Shown here piece by piece: positions 1 to 9,201 of a stretch of DNA of 64,000 nucleotides. Position numbers and translations under genes: made by a program. The first letter of the stretch is position 1. Each line of letters begins with the position of its first letter. Below the pieces are notes generated by a model. That model did not search any database. It worked only from the letters and a program-made list of their open reading frames with translations, and had not been told where the DNA came from. The DNA comes from Janthinobacterium silvisoli (GTDB lineage Bacteria > Pseudomonadota > Gammaproteobacteria > Burkholderiales > Burkholderiaceae_D), in assembly GCF_014200725.1 (NCBI RefSeq), contig NZ_JACHCL010000001.1, forward strand, positions 992,001 through 1,056,000. Direction: 5' to 3'.

Positions 1-3000
1 TTCCGCAGCCGCCTCGGACAAGGCGCCAAAGAACGGCGTCGACCCGACCACCGGCCCCAGCACCTTGCGGATGACATTGCTGATATCGGCCCGCGAGAAA
101 TCGAAATAGCGGCCCCAGCGCCATGGCATCTGCAGCCACAGCGGCTCCAGCGGCGCGTCGTGCGCCAGGAAACCCGCCGACACCAGCCGGCTGCGCCCCG
201 GATCGCCAAAATTGATGCGTTTGCCCTGATCGCAATGATTGATCAGGCCGATAGCCCATATACCGCCACTGCGGTCATTCGACAGATTGTCACCCGCCGT
301 CGAATAGAAGGCATGGCCATGACGCGAGGTATACAACACCAGGCGCCTGGTGGCGGCGTCGCGCTCGAGCGAGGCGATATCCTTCCAATCGCCACTGTCG
401 TGCGCGGACAGGAACAGCTTGACCGGCTTGCCGGTGTCGTTGTCGATGCGGACCAGGAAATGCTCCCAGTCGCCTTCGTGCACGCCCAGTGGCGCCAGGT
501 CGATGCGGCGGTTCAGGCCCGGGGTATCGAGTTTCAGCATGCCGGCACCATTATAGGGACAGAATATCCAGAAAATGAGATCGGTGGCGTTTTCCGCCGG
601 CAAGAACTTGGCGTGCACGTACAACGGCCCATCGTCTGGATGCCCCGGTAACAGGCTCTTGTAGTCGGCCTCGTCGATTTTCAGCACGTAGTCGCTGTCG
701 TGCTTGGGATTATCCGGGGCCGAGCGCGGCAAAATCGCCAGGGCATCGGACCGCACGTCGCCGCTGGCAGCATCCCACAGCGTTCCCGGCGGCATCTGCC
801 ACACGCCCCGCATTTCATTCCACAGGCCGACACGCCGCAGGAAAATATCGACCGTCGACGAGAAGTATTCCTCGTCGCTGGCAAAATAGACCACCGGCGC
901 GGCGGCGTCGATGGCCACGTTCAGTTCGGCAAGTGTCATCGGATCCTCATCCCACACTGCACACTGCGGTATTTCCTCGACCGCCGCGGCACTGCCTGGC
1001 GTGGCGATGCGGCGCAGTTCCAGCGCTCCGCCCGGGGTGATGGCCAGCATGTCGAGCGCGGCGCCGACCGGATTGCCCAGCAGGGCTACCTTGTCCAGCC
1101 CGCCGGAGACCAGGTACGGCTGCCCCCAAGGTTCGCCGGCCTTGCGCGTGACGACATACAGCGCCTGACTGGCGTCCACATAGGCCACATGGCTGGCGCC
1201 TGGCGCGGCCCCGACCCATACGATAGCGGCGCCGTCCACATTGGCGATACGTTCCGGGGCGTCGGCCTTCGCCCGGTACACGGCCAGGCCATTGCCGGCC
1301 ACGTACACGTCGGGGACGTCCGGGTCGCTTCCCGGCGCCAGGCGGAAACTGCTCACTGCCGCCGGCAAACCGGTGTACGACACGTTGATGGTCTTGCCGA
1401 AGGCGTCCTCGAACGAGGTAAAGGTCAAGGCGCTATCGTTGTTTACCTGGTACAAAGTCCAGATGCCCGGCCGGCGGAAGGTGCCCAGCGCATAGCCGCG
1501 CACGCTATTCGCATCCTCGGGGATACGCAGCGTCTTCCACGCTGCCGGCGCAGCGGCGGCGTCGAAATAATAGCTGTTGGTGATGCCGGCAACAGCGGCC
1601 CCGACCAACACCAGCAGCGAAGCACCGCCGCCGGCCGGCGCGAAGGAAATCTGCGAAACCACCGTGCCGGCTGGCGCTCCCGTCCGCGCCGGAAGCTTGC
1701 CGATGGCGTCAATCCAGCCATTGTCATCGAGCGCGTTGGACAGGCCGGTGGCAACGAATACCGTGCTGATCGCCACTCCGCGGCGTGGCGCCATGGCGAA
1801 GGCGAGCGCGATCGAGCCGTCGGCCGCCTGCTGGACATCCAAACCCTGAACATGGCCATGCCTGGGCGCCGGCAATACCGCACTGAGCGCCAACTGACGC
1901 CAGGACTGGCCAGTACGGCGGAACAGATACAGCTGCCGGTTCGATCCGATAGCGAAGACCAGCGGCGAACCGGCGGCGTCGCGCACCGCGAACATTGGCT
2001 GTGCCGCGTCAACAGGCGCTGCGCAAGCATCGCTGCGATAGCCGCTGGCAACGATCCCCTTGAAATTATTGTTGATGAGGTCGTTGACGGACTGGTTGTC
2101 CAGCTGGCTTCGCTGCAACCAATGGGCGAGGTCTCGTGGCGGCGTGGCGTCATAGCGCTGCAACATGGCGTCATGGGCGCGCGCGATTCTGGCTGAGGCG
2201 TCGAGCTTGGCAATCTCGCCATGCCTCATCAGCTCCTGTGCCAACACCACCACGCCGTCGCCCGGGGTGGCCTGCGACGCCAGTACGCCGCCCCAGTGCT
2301 TGCGCTCTTCCGGGGTCGCCTCGCGGCGCAACGCGATACGCGCCATGCGGCTGGCGATCCGCAGTTGTTCCGCGCTGGCCGGCACGTTGGTCCCCAATGG
2401 TGCGGGCGCCGGGGCGGGCGCGACGACGTTACTGACCACGATGGACGAGACGAGGTCGTTAAAGCCGTCGTCCAGCATCGGCGTGTCGGCAGTAATCAGC
2501 TTGCTACGGCCCTGGAAACCGGCATGTTCGTACAGCGTCGCGCTCCAGCCTGCAGGCACCCTGAGCGAGCTGATAGTGTCATTGCCCACTGCAGCCAGCG
2601 CGGCCATGTCGTAACGCCCAGGCTGCAAAGCCTGGGTTGTACCGCTGAAATTACCGTCGGCATACACCATGACTGCGCCACCGCTGGCCGAAGGGGCGCT
2701 GACCGTGATGGACGACACCTGGTCATTGAAGGCCTCGCCCAGCATGGTGATATCGGCGGTGACGATCTGGCTGCGGCCCTGGAAGCCGGCATGCTCATAC
2801 AGTGTCACGCGCCAGCCCGCCGGTACTCTGAGCGAGCTGATGGTGTCATTGCCTACGCCACCCAGTGCCCCCATGTCGTAACTGCCCGGCGCCAGTGTCT
2901 GGCTCTTGCCGCTGAAATTGGCGTCGGCATACACGCTCACCACACCGGCGCTTGCGGCGGCGTCGCTGACCGTGATGGACGAAACGAGGTCGTTGAAGCC

Positions 3001-3216
3001 ATCGCCGAGCATGGGCGTATCGGCCGTGATGACTTTGCTGCGCCCCTGGAAGCCGGCGTGCTCGAACAGGGTCACACTCCAGCCGTCGGGCACCTTGATC
3101 GAACTGATCGTATCGTTGCCGACGACGCGCAGCGCATCCATGTCATAACGGCCCGGCGCCAGCGCCTGGCTTGTTCCTGCGTAATTGCCTTCGGCATATA
3201 CAGTAATAGTAGTCAT
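1..3216 (-). CDS. Beta/gamma-crystallin-repeat protein with Vps62-like C-terminal domain (3' end outside window)
   Basis: The reading frame is open from an ATG at 3216 to base 1 (1072 codons, no stop), so the C-terminus lies outside the window. Residues 1-262 hold three crystallin units of about 82 residues, each with two Greek-key motifs carrying the calcium-binding pattern N-D-x-x-S-S (NDTISS, NDLVSS). Residues ~265-400 are alpha-helical and vaguely DUF4214-like. Residues ~405-700 look like a beta-propeller (MFAVRD, QLYLFRR). From ~830 the sequence resembles the Vps62/DUF946 family: GPLYVHAKF, then HEGDWEHF near residue 912 and a GHAFYS motif. There is no signal peptide. The gene starts 24 bp after the stop of the upstream crystallin gene and probably shares its transcript. 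The Vps62 call rests on motif similarity; molecular function is unknown. Confidence 0.8.
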   Translation of the reverse strand, partial: MTTITVYAEGNYAGTSQALAPGRYDMDALRVVGNDTISSIKVPDGWSVTLFEHAGFQGRSKVITADTPMLGDGFNDLVSSITVSDAAASAGVVSVYADANFSGKSQTLAPGSYDMGALGGVGNDTISSLRVPAGWRVTLYEHAGFQGRSQIVTADITMLGEAFNDQVSSITVSAPSASGGAVMVYADGNFSGTTQALQPGRYDMAALAAVGNDTISSLRVPAGWSATLYEHAGFQGRSKLITADTPMLDDGFNDLVSSIVVSNVVAPAPAPAPLGTNVPASAEQLRIASRMARIALRREATPEERKHWGGVLASQATPGDGVVVLAQELMRHGEIAKLDASARIARAHDAMLQRYDATPPRDLAHWLQRSQLDNQSVNDLINNNFKGIVASGYRSDACAAPVDAAQPMFAVRDAAGSPLVFAIGSNRQLYLFRRTGQSWRQLALSAVLPAPRHGHVQGLDVQQAADGSIALAFAMAPRRGVAISTVFVATGLSNALDDNGWIDAIGKLPARTGAPAGTVVSQISFAPAGGGASLLVLVGAAVAGITNSYYFDAAAAPAAWKTLRIPEDANSVRGYALGTFRRPGIWTLYQVNNDSALTFTSFEDAFGKTINVSYTGLPAAVSSFRLAPGSDPDVPDVYVAGNGLAVYRAKADAPERIANVDGAAIVWVGAAPGASHVAYVDASQALYVVTRKAGEPWGQPYLVSGGLDKVALLGNPVGAALDMLAITPGGALELRRIATPGSAAAVEEIPQCAVWDEDPMTLAELNVAIDAAAPVVYFASDEEYFSSTVDIFLRRVGLWNEMRGVWQMPPGTLWDAASGDVRSDALAILPRSAPDNPKHDSDYVLKIDEADYKSLLPGHPDDGPLYVHAKFLPAENATDLIFWIFCPYNGAGMLKLDTPGLNRRIDLAPLGVHEGDWEHFLVRIDNDTGKPVKLFLSAHDSGDWKDIASLERDAATRRLVLYTSRHGHAFYSTAGDNLSNDRSGGIWAIGLINHCDQGKRINFGDPGRSRLVSAGFLAHDAPLEPLWLQMPWRWGRYFDFSRADISNVIRKVLGPVVGSTPFFGALSEAAAE
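2431..3216 (-). repeat. Three tandem beta/gamma-crystallin coding repeats (Vps62-type gene)
   Basis: Units lie at about 3216-2962, 2940-2692 and 2676-2431. Each encodes YADxNxSG, GRYDM, GNDTISS, the segment LYEHAGFQGRS (LFEHAGFQGRS in unit 1) and a final FND-x-x-SSI. DNA identity between units is high by eye, and they also resemble the three units of the neighbouring gene at 4951-5742, which suggests recent duplication or gene conversion. Confidence 0.85.
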
Positions 3217-3240
3217 GATGATTTCTTTCAATGGCGGCGG

Positions 3241-5742
3241 TTAGCTGGCTGATTTGTAGGCAAAATCGATTTCGATGTCACCGTCCGTATTCATCAGCAT
3301 GTTCTTGTAAAAGAACTGCGAATGCGCCGGCATCACAATGCGGGTCGAGGCCGCATCCATGATCGGACTGGTGGCAGCGATCAATTGCGTCACGACACCC
3401 TGGTCGATACTGGACAGCCCGGCCGCGTTGTCACGCCAGTCGTCGCTGACGCCATGCAGTCCCAGCAGGTCGGTAAAGAAATCAGCAACCGAGTAAACCC
3501 CGCCGGTGCCGCTTTCTTTAACCGGCTCGGCGGCTTTGGAGCTGTGTGTGATCGTGATCTTGCCATCCGTGCCCGCGATGAATTGCAGCCGGATAGACCA
3601 CCTCAAGGTGGCTCTTGCCCAGCCCTTGCCCATATAGACGTTGTTCTTAAACGGAAAATCCTGATTCACCTGGTCCCACTCGTAGCGCATCAGCGAGCCA
3701 GCGATATCGAGCGTGAGGCGCGAGGCGCCCGCCGTATCCGGTTGCATGGACACATCCACATTGAACTTCAGTTCCTGTTCGGACTCGCGGTCATGGGAAT
3801 TAAAACCGCTTTCATGCCATGCCAGTCTGACGTGGTCGGCATAGGTCCATCCGGTGGCGCTGGGGACAAAGCGGGCACGCTGCCCTTTCGGCGCACCGCT
3901 GACGCCGGACTTGCTATTGATGGCGGCCTCAGCGTTCCGGTCGCGGCGGGCATTCAGATAATCCGGCAACTTGTTGACGGCGTTCTCGAAGGGCTCGATT
4001 AACAGCGGCTTCAGGTAACGCTTGAAGAACAGGTCGCGTGCGATGATGCCCTTGCCGTCGATATCATTGCTCAGCACCAGATTGCGATGGAACGAGCCGG
4101 CATCGGCGGCATACAGCGCGGGATTGTCGGTGATCTTGCGGTCACCCGTGACCAACAGGAAATTGAGGGTGCTGAGTCCTGCCTTGCTCTTGTCGTTATC
4201 GCCCGCCGGGTGCTCATAGGCATGCGTAGACAGATTGGCGCCGGTTGGCTCGAACACCGCCTTGATCTCTGCCGGCGGCGCCAGGCGCGTTACCGGATAG
4301 CCAAGGATGAATGGATTATCCGCCCCCTGGTGGCTCTTGATCCACGAACCCACCATGGTGGCGAAGTTCTGTTGCAGGAAACTGTTCGTGGTATTAATCG
4401 ACGATAACACCGTGTTGTAGTTCGCCATATCCGAGTTCTGGAAGTCCAGGAAAATACTCTGGATGCTGAACATGGTGGAATCGAACTGGGTCAAAATCTT
4501 CAGAATTTCCGGCGGAACCTTGCCATCGCCGCCGGTCAGATGTTCGTGCGCAATCTGGCCAATGTTGAGCTTGACGTTAAAGGCCAGCTTCCAACCCGCG
4601 ATGGGTTCCTTGACGACGATAGCCTTGGCGCCAAAACCAGAGTAGTAGCTGACATTGCCACCGCTAAAACTGATCATCAGGCGCGCTTCATGGGCGTTGC
4701 CCGTATCGAACTCTACCGTCGGCGGGGCGATGGTTGCGCGGTCGGCGTCGCTGCCGCCGATCTGCAAGCCATCCCGTCCCAAGTCGCCTATTTGCACATC
4801 GCTCGGGATCAGTTTGCACGACTGCAGCCATGCCAGCTGGGAATTGACGGTATTCTGAGTAATCGCCCATACCATGTCAAAACCCGTCAGGGTGGCCGAG
4901 GGCGTAACCGGTTCCAGCGCTGCGGCAAGCACCGGCGCAGCTACCGCCACATTACTGACCACCAGCGAAGAGGCCAGGTCGTTGAAGCCGTCGCCGAGCA
5001 TCGGCGTGTCTGCCGTCACGACTTTGCTGCGGCCCTGGAAGCCGGCGTGTTCGTATAATGTCACGCTCCAGCCTGCCGGCACCTGGATCGAACTGATCGT
5101 ATCGTTGCCGACGATGTCCAGCGCGGTCATATCGTAGCGGCCCGGCGACAGTACCTGCCGGTTGCCGCTGTAATTACCATCAGAAAAAACAGCCGCCAGC
5201 GGCGCCGCACCGCCCGTGTTCTCGACGACAATCGAGGACGCGAGATCATTAAAACCGTCGTCCAGCATGACCGTGTCGGCGGCGATCCGTTTGCTTCTGC
5301 CCTGGAAACCGGCATGTTCGTACAAGGTTACGCTCCAGCCAGCCGGAATTTTCAGCGAACTGATGGCATCGTTGCCGACGGTTCCCAACGCGGCCATATC
5401 GTAGCGTCCCGGCTGCAGCACCTGGTTTTTACCGCTGAAATTAGCGTCGGCATAAACGGTCACGGCGCCCGCGCCCTTCGTCACCGGTTCGCTGACCACG
5501 ATGGATGACACGACGTCGTTGAAACCACCATCCAGCATTGGCGTATCGCTGGTGACCACCTTGCTGCGCCCCTGGAAGCCGGCGTGCTCGTACAGGGTGA
5601 CGCTCCAGCCGTCAGGTACCTTGAGCGAACTGATGGCGTCATTGCCGACGACACCGAGCTGGTCCATGTCATACCTTCCCTGGGACAATATCTGATTCTT
5701 GCCAGAATAATTCGAATCTGCGTACACAGTAATGCTCGTCAT
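3241..5742 (-). CDS. Beta/gamma-crystallin-repeat protein with P47/TULIP-like C-terminal region
   Basis: The protein has 833 residues. The start at 5742 is chosen because an AAGGAAG Shine-Dalgarno sits just upstream and the crystallin domain begins at once (MTSITVYADSNYSG); an in-frame ATG 40 codons earlier adds only low-complexity sequence. Crystallin units occupy residues 1-85, 93-175 and 183-264, with both N-D-x-x-S-S calcium motifs in each. Residues ~280-833 begin TGFDMVWAITQNTVN, which resembles the start of clostridial P-47/OrfX TULIP proteins (GWD-x-V followed by an asparagine-rich helix). They continue with beta-rich sequence and a segment STLNFLLVTGDRK. No signal peptide is seen. It is the upstream gene of a two-gene unit with the Vps62-type gene. 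The crystallin part is certain; the P47 assignment is moderate. Role unknown, possibly calcium-stabilised lipid binding. Confidence 0.8.
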   Translation of the reverse strand: MTSITVYADSNYSGKNQILSQGRYDMDQLGVVGNDAISSLKVPDGWSVTLYEHAGFQGRSKVVTSDTPMLDGGFNDVVSSIVVSEPVTKGAGAVTVYADANFSGKNQVLQPGRYDMAALGTVGNDAISSLKIPAGWSVTLYEHAGFQGRSKRIAADTVMLDDGFNDLASSIVVENTGGAAPLAAVFSDGNYSGNRQVLSPGRYDMTALDIVGNDTISSIQVPAGWSVTLYEHAGFQGRSKVVTADTPMLGDGFNDLASSLVVSNVAVAAPVLAAALEPVTPSATLTGFDMVWAITQNTVNSQLAWLQSCKLIPSDVQIGDLGRDGLQIGGSDADRATIAPPTVEFDTGNAHEARLMISFSGGNVSYYSGFGAKAIVVKEPIAGWKLAFNVKLNIGQIAHEHLTGGDGKVPPEILKILTQFDSTMFSIQSIFLDFQNSDMANYNTVLSSINTTNSFLQQNFATMVGSWIKSHQGADNPFILGYPVTRLAPPAEIKAVFEPTGANLSTHAYEHPAGDNDKSKAGLSTLNFLLVTGDRKITDNPALYAADAGSFHRNLVLSNDIDGKGIIARDLFFKRYLKPLLIEPFENAVNKLPDYLNARRDRNAEAAINSKSGVSGAPKGQRARFVPSATGWTYADHVRLAWHESGFNSHDRESEQELKFNVDVSMQPDTAGASRLTLDIAGSLMRYEWDQVNQDFPFKNNVYMGKGWARATLRWSIRLQFIAGTDGKITITHSSKAAEPVKESGTGGVYSVADFFTDLLGLHGVSDDWRDNAAGLSSIDQGVVTQLIAATSPIMDAASTRIVMPAHSQFFYKNMLMNTDGDIEIDFAYKSAS
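4951..5742 (-). repeat. Three tandem beta/gamma-crystallin coding repeats (P47-type gene)
   Basis: Units at about 5742-5488, 5466-5218 and 5196-4951 encode three near-identical two-motif crystallin domains. The segment LYEHAGFQGRSK is identical in all three. They are separated by short Ala/Gly/Pro/Val linkers. Confidence 0.85.
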
Positions 5743-6073
5743 GATGGCTTCCTTAGTGTGGATTGAATACTGGGTAGTCGCGATCGAGGATCGTGGACGT
5801 GCAGCTCCCACAGATGGGCGGATGCGATCGGGACCGCTGTCCTCACCGGTGGTCCCGCGCACAGGATCGTCGTCGAGACACGACAGTAGGCCAATGAGAC
5901 AAAACAGAACAGTATCTTGCGGTATCAGCCAGATACATTGACAAGCTCAGGCAAAGTCAGAAACACGCCACTCCTATACGCCACTCTTCGGCGCTAATGC
6001 CTGTTTTTTTGATGCGCACCTTTTTTATTCCAGCTTGGGAAGAGGCACGTCGAGCAATGTATGGTCACGCCTT
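5743..6073. other. Intergenic region upstream of the crystallin gene pair
   Basis: These 331 bp lie between the DTW-domain gene and the crystallin pair, both on the minus strand. The promoter of the pair should be here. I see no convincing -35/-10 combination, no hairpin terminator and no coding signal. Confidence 0.5.
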
Positions 6074-6709
6074 TCAACGGCCTTGCGGCATGACATAGCT
6101 CAACTGCTGCGCCACAAAACCATCAAACGCAGTGATCAGGGGAACAAAGCGGCTTACCTCATGCTCCAACTGCATCAGGGCATAACACGTCGCTTCCAGA
6201 GTCGATAACTGATCCGGCGCATGGGACTTGCGGATCAGATAGTGCGAGGCGGGCGTATCGCGCAGGGGCAAACGCGGCAAGCGCTGCAGTTCAGGATTGA
6301 GATAGAGCATCTTGCGGCTCTTGCGCCAGGTGGCGTCCAGCACCACCAGCCGTAATTGCGACAGGTCGGCCAGGAGGGAAGGTTCGAGCGCGGGCGGTGG
6401 CGCGATGCCCAGCGAGCGGTCGCCGGGGGTATCGGGATACAGCAAGACGTTGTGCTTGCCGGCTAACAAGGTAGCAAGTTCGTCGGGAGCGAAACTTTCG
6501 CCGGTCAGCAAACGGCTGTTGGGCAGGCTCAGGTGCAGCAAACGGGCGCTGCCTTTGGCGTTGTGCACTTCCAGCGGATGCTGCAGTATCAGTACTTCGA
6601 CCGTGTTTGGTACGGCAGCTACCCAGCGGCAAATGCAGCTGGAAATGGCGCGCAGGCATGCCGGGCAGCGTGCACGTTTATTTTGGTCGGGGGTAATGCT
6701 GGTGGTCAT
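6074..6709 (-). CDS. DTW-domain protein, probable tRNA-uridine aminocarboxypropyltransferase (TapT-like)
   Basis: The 211-residue protein belongs to the DTW family. In that family TapT (E. coli YfiP) moves the 3-amino-3-carboxypropyl group of S-adenosylmethionine onto a tRNA uridine, making acp3U. The defining D-x-T-W motif is DATW at residues 125-128, followed by RKSRKM. The N-terminus has a cysteine cluster typical of the family (CPACL, then CIC, residues 15-27), followed by ILQHPLE. A conserved SHYLIRKS segment follows the DTW motif. The length is close to the usual ~200-230. It stands alone between unrelated genes. The family is clear; assignment to acp3U47 specifically is inference. Confidence 0.85.
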   Translation of the reverse strand: MTTSITPDQNKRARCPACLRAISSCICRWVAAVPNTVEVLILQHPLEVHNAKGSARLLHLSLPNSRLLTGESFAPDELATLLAGKHNVLLYPDTPGDRSLGIAPPPALEPSLLADLSQLRLVVLDATWRKSRKMLYLNPELQRLPRLPLRDTPASHYLIRKSHAPDQLSTLEATCYALMQLEHEVSRFVPLITAFDGFVAQQLSYVMPQGR

Positions 6710-6807
6710 GGCAGGGCGGGCGCAGTGTTTTCAAGCCGCGATTGTAGCGCCCGCGCCATGCCGGGGTGGCGGTATCTGTCGTTTAAATTGTCGTTTAAAT
6801 CGGCCGA

Positions 6808-8499
6808 TTAAAACTCTTCCCACTCGTCATTGCCGGAAGCGACTGGCGCTTTGGCCTTGCGGACACGGGCCACGTCGAGCTTCGTCACCGTTGCCTGGCG
6901 AGCAGCCACGGCAGGCCGGGCAGGTGCAGGCCGTGCGATGCGCTGGACTGGTGGCTGCGCGGCGTCGAGCTTGAACAAGCCGACCACATCGGCAAGGCGC
7001 GCCGACTGTTCCTGCATCGCTTCCGCAGCCGCAGCGGCCTGCTCGACGAGGGCCGCGTTTTGCTGCGTCACCTGGTCCATCTGGCCTATGGCCTGGTTGA
7101 CTTGTTCGATACCAGCCCGCTGCTCGTCGCTGGCGTCCGTGATCTCGTTCATGATTTGCGTCACGTGATTGATACTTTGTACGATCTCGGCCATGGTGCG
7201 GCCCGCCTTGTCCACCAGTTGCGAGCCCGTCTCGACCTTCTGCACGGAATCGTTGATCAAATCCTTGATTTCCCTGGCGGCCGCTGCGGAGCGCTGCGCC
7301 AGGTTGCGCACTTCGGAAGCGACCACGGCGAAGCCACGCCCCTGCTCGCCCGCGCGCGCCGCCTCGACGGCCGCGTTCAACGCCAGGATATTGGTCTGGA
7401 AGGCGATCGCGTCGATCACGCTGATGATGTCGACGATCTTGCGCGAGGAATCATTGATCGAACCCATGGTGCTGACCACGTCCGACACCACCGCGCCACC
7501 ACGGCTGGCGATGCTCGATGCATCGATAGCCAGCTGGTTGGCGCTACGGGCGTTCTCGGCATTGCGTATGACGGTGGAAGTCAGTTCTTCCATGGACGAG
7601 GCCGTTTCTTCCAGCGAACTGGCCTGCTCTTCCGTGCGCGAAGACAAGTCCATATTGCCGGCGGCAATTTCACCCGACGCCGTGCTGATGGAATCAGTGC
7701 CAGCGCGCACCTGGCCCACGATACTGACCAGTTTATCGTTCATGTTTTTCAGCGCATGCATCAGTTGCCCCGTTTCATCGCGGCTTTGCACCTCGATCTG
7801 GCTGGTCAAATCACCCGTCGCCACCGCTTCAGCCACTTGCACGGCCCGCGTGATGGGGCGCGTGATCGAGCGCGTGATCCAGTAGGCGCAGGCGATGCCC
7901 AGCAAAATGGCCGCCACGCCCAGCGAAACCAGCAGCAAGCGGCCGCTTTCGTAGCGGACACGGATCTGTTCGGCGGTCACGTCCAGCAAGCGCGTTTCCA
8001 GCGCGGCCAGCTTGTTCAGGGCGCCCAGATACACATCGCGCTTGAGCGCCATGTCGCCATCGAACAGTTGCTTGCCCAGCGCCAGGTCGCCCGCGCTCTT
8101 GGCCTTGAAGACGTTCTTGCGCACCTCGGTATACGCCTTGCGCGCAGCCAGGACTTCCTGATACAAGGCCCTTTCTGCCCCATTCAGCTGGCTTTTACCG
8201 ATATCGTCCTGGATTTCCGTCGCCCTCGCGGATGAGGCCGTCATTTCTTTTTCGAATTGTTTTTGATCTTCGGGATCGGTGACTTTCCAGGCGGCCACGG
8301 TACGCGCCGCATTGACTTCGATCACTTTGGTCCACTCGCTGATCAGGCGCTCATTGCGCACCTTGACGGTGATCAGCTCATCCGTTTCCCGGCTGGCGCC
8401 CTGCATCTGCATGATGCCAACCACGGTGAGGGTAATCAGGAGCAACAATACAGCGGCAAAACCACCGCCCAGGCGCACGCCAATCTTGAGGTTTTTCAT
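6808..8499 (-). CDS. Methyl-accepting chemotaxis protein
   Basis: The transducer has 563 residues; the start at 8499 ([12 protein letters not shown]) follows an AGGGA site, and a 50-codon longer frame lacks any domain. A transmembrane helix near residues 11-31 and a second near 190-211 bracket a periplasmic four-helix sensor. A HAMP domain follows ([12 protein letters not shown]), then a long coiled-coil signalling domain with the conserved hairpin tip ([19 protein letters not shown]). The last five residues are EWEEF, resembling the CheR/CheB-tethering pentapeptide NWETF of enteric receptors, so adaptation enzymes may dock there. The ligand cannot be read from the sequence. No che genes lie nearby, so it is an orphan receptor. 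Confidence 0.93.
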   Translation of the reverse strand: MKNLKIGVRLGGGFAAVLLLLITLTVVGIMQMQGASRETDELITVKVRNERLISEWTKVIEVNAARTVAAWKVTDPEDQKQFEKEMTASSARATEIQDDIGKSQLNGAERALYQEVLAARKAYTEVRKNVFKAKSAGDLALGKQLFDGDMALKRDVYLGALNKLAALETRLLDVTAEQIRVRYESGRLLLVSLGVAAILLGIACAYWITRSITRPITRAVQVAEAVATGDLTSQIEVQSRDETGQLMHALKNMNDKLVSIVGQVRAGTDSISTASGEIAAGNMDLSSRTEEQASSLEETASSMEELTSTVIRNAENARSANQLAIDASSIASRGGAVVSDVVSTMGSINDSSRKIVDIISVIDAIAFQTNILALNAAVEAARAGEQGRGFAVVASEVRNLAQRSAAAAREIKDLINDSVQKVETGSQLVDKAGRTMAEIVQSINHVTQIMNEITDASDEQRAGIEQVNQAIGQMDQVTQQNAALVEQAAAAAEAMQEQSARLADVVGLFKLDAAQPPVQRIARPAPARPAVAARQATVTKLDVARVRKAKAPVASGNDEWEEF

Positions 8500-8649
8500 C
8501 TGCGTGATCCCTATCTGAAAGAAAGAAACAAAAACGCCATAGGGCAAAAACTGCCCTGCAGTCGATTGTGAGCGCATCAGATAGGCATTGCAAGAAAGTG
8601 CATGCAGAAAAGCAACAGGGTGGAAGGCCGGCTGGGCAAACCACCACAT

Positions 8650-9174
8650 TTAGTTTTGGTTGACGTAAATCAGCTTTGAGGTATCGAAGCCCAGGCTTTG
8701 CGCCTTGGCGATCAGGCGCTGCTGCAGGGCAGCATCCATGGTGGGCGTGCGCGACAGCAGCCAGAAGTAGGATTTATTGGGACCACTGATCATGGAATAG
8801 CTGTAGTCCTGCTGGTCCAGGTCGAACACGATGTAGGAGCCATAAAAGGGGCCGAAAAACGAGACTTTGAGGTAGCCGACATCTTTCTTGTCGACAAAAT
8901 ACGCCTTGCCTTCTGCCTCTTTCCAGGTTTTATTGCCATCGTTACAACCACGGTTGACCACCTTCAGGCCGCCATCCTGGCGCACGCTGTAATCGGCCGT
9001 CACATGGCTCAGTCCCCGTTCGAAGGAGTGGTCGAGGCGCGCAATTTCATACCACTTGCCCAGATACTTGGTGGTATTGAAATTGTCGACCGGATGGATA
9101 TTGTCGGGCCGGCCCACGCAGCCGCCCAGTAAAACCAGACTCAGGAACAGCAGTTTTTTCACGATTTTCTCCAA
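8650..9174 (-). CDS. blc: Outer-membrane lipocalin, Blc family
   Basis: This 174-residue lipoprotein has a signal peptide ending in the lipobox LLGGC, with the acylated cysteine at residue 19. The next residues are GRPD, so there is no Asp at +2 and outer-membrane sorting by Lol is expected. The lipocalin signature G-x-W is GKWYEIARL near residue 40. Later blocks match Blc-type lipocalins: GYLKVSFFGPFYGSY and the closing block with LLSRTP and AQSLGFDTSKL. Blc proteins bind lysophospholipids and act in envelope maintenance. It lies 27 bp beyond the end of tssA on the same strand, so read-through from the secretion operon is possible. Confidence 0.93.
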   Translation of the reverse strand: MEKIVKKLLFLSLVLLGGCVGRPDNIHPVDNFNTTKYLGKWYEIARLDHSFERGLSHVTADYSVRQDGGLKVVNRGCNDGNKTWKEAEGKAYFVDKKDVGYLKVSFFGPFYGSYIVFDLDQQDYSYSMISGPNKSYFWLLSRTPTMDAALQQRLIAKAQSLGFDTSKLIYVNQN

Positions 9175-9201
9175 GCTTGCTTGACTGGCAATTATAGAGG
9201 A

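Noticed and set aside
700..2196. Long plus-strand open frame of 498 codons
   Set aside because: It is antisense to the Vps62-type gene, which has domain structure and an uninterrupted frame; the plus-strand product shows no domain and a GC-driven His/Arg/Gly composition.
7060..8235. Plus-strand open frame of 391 codons
   Set aside because: It is antisense to the chemoreceptor gene and lacks recognisable domains.
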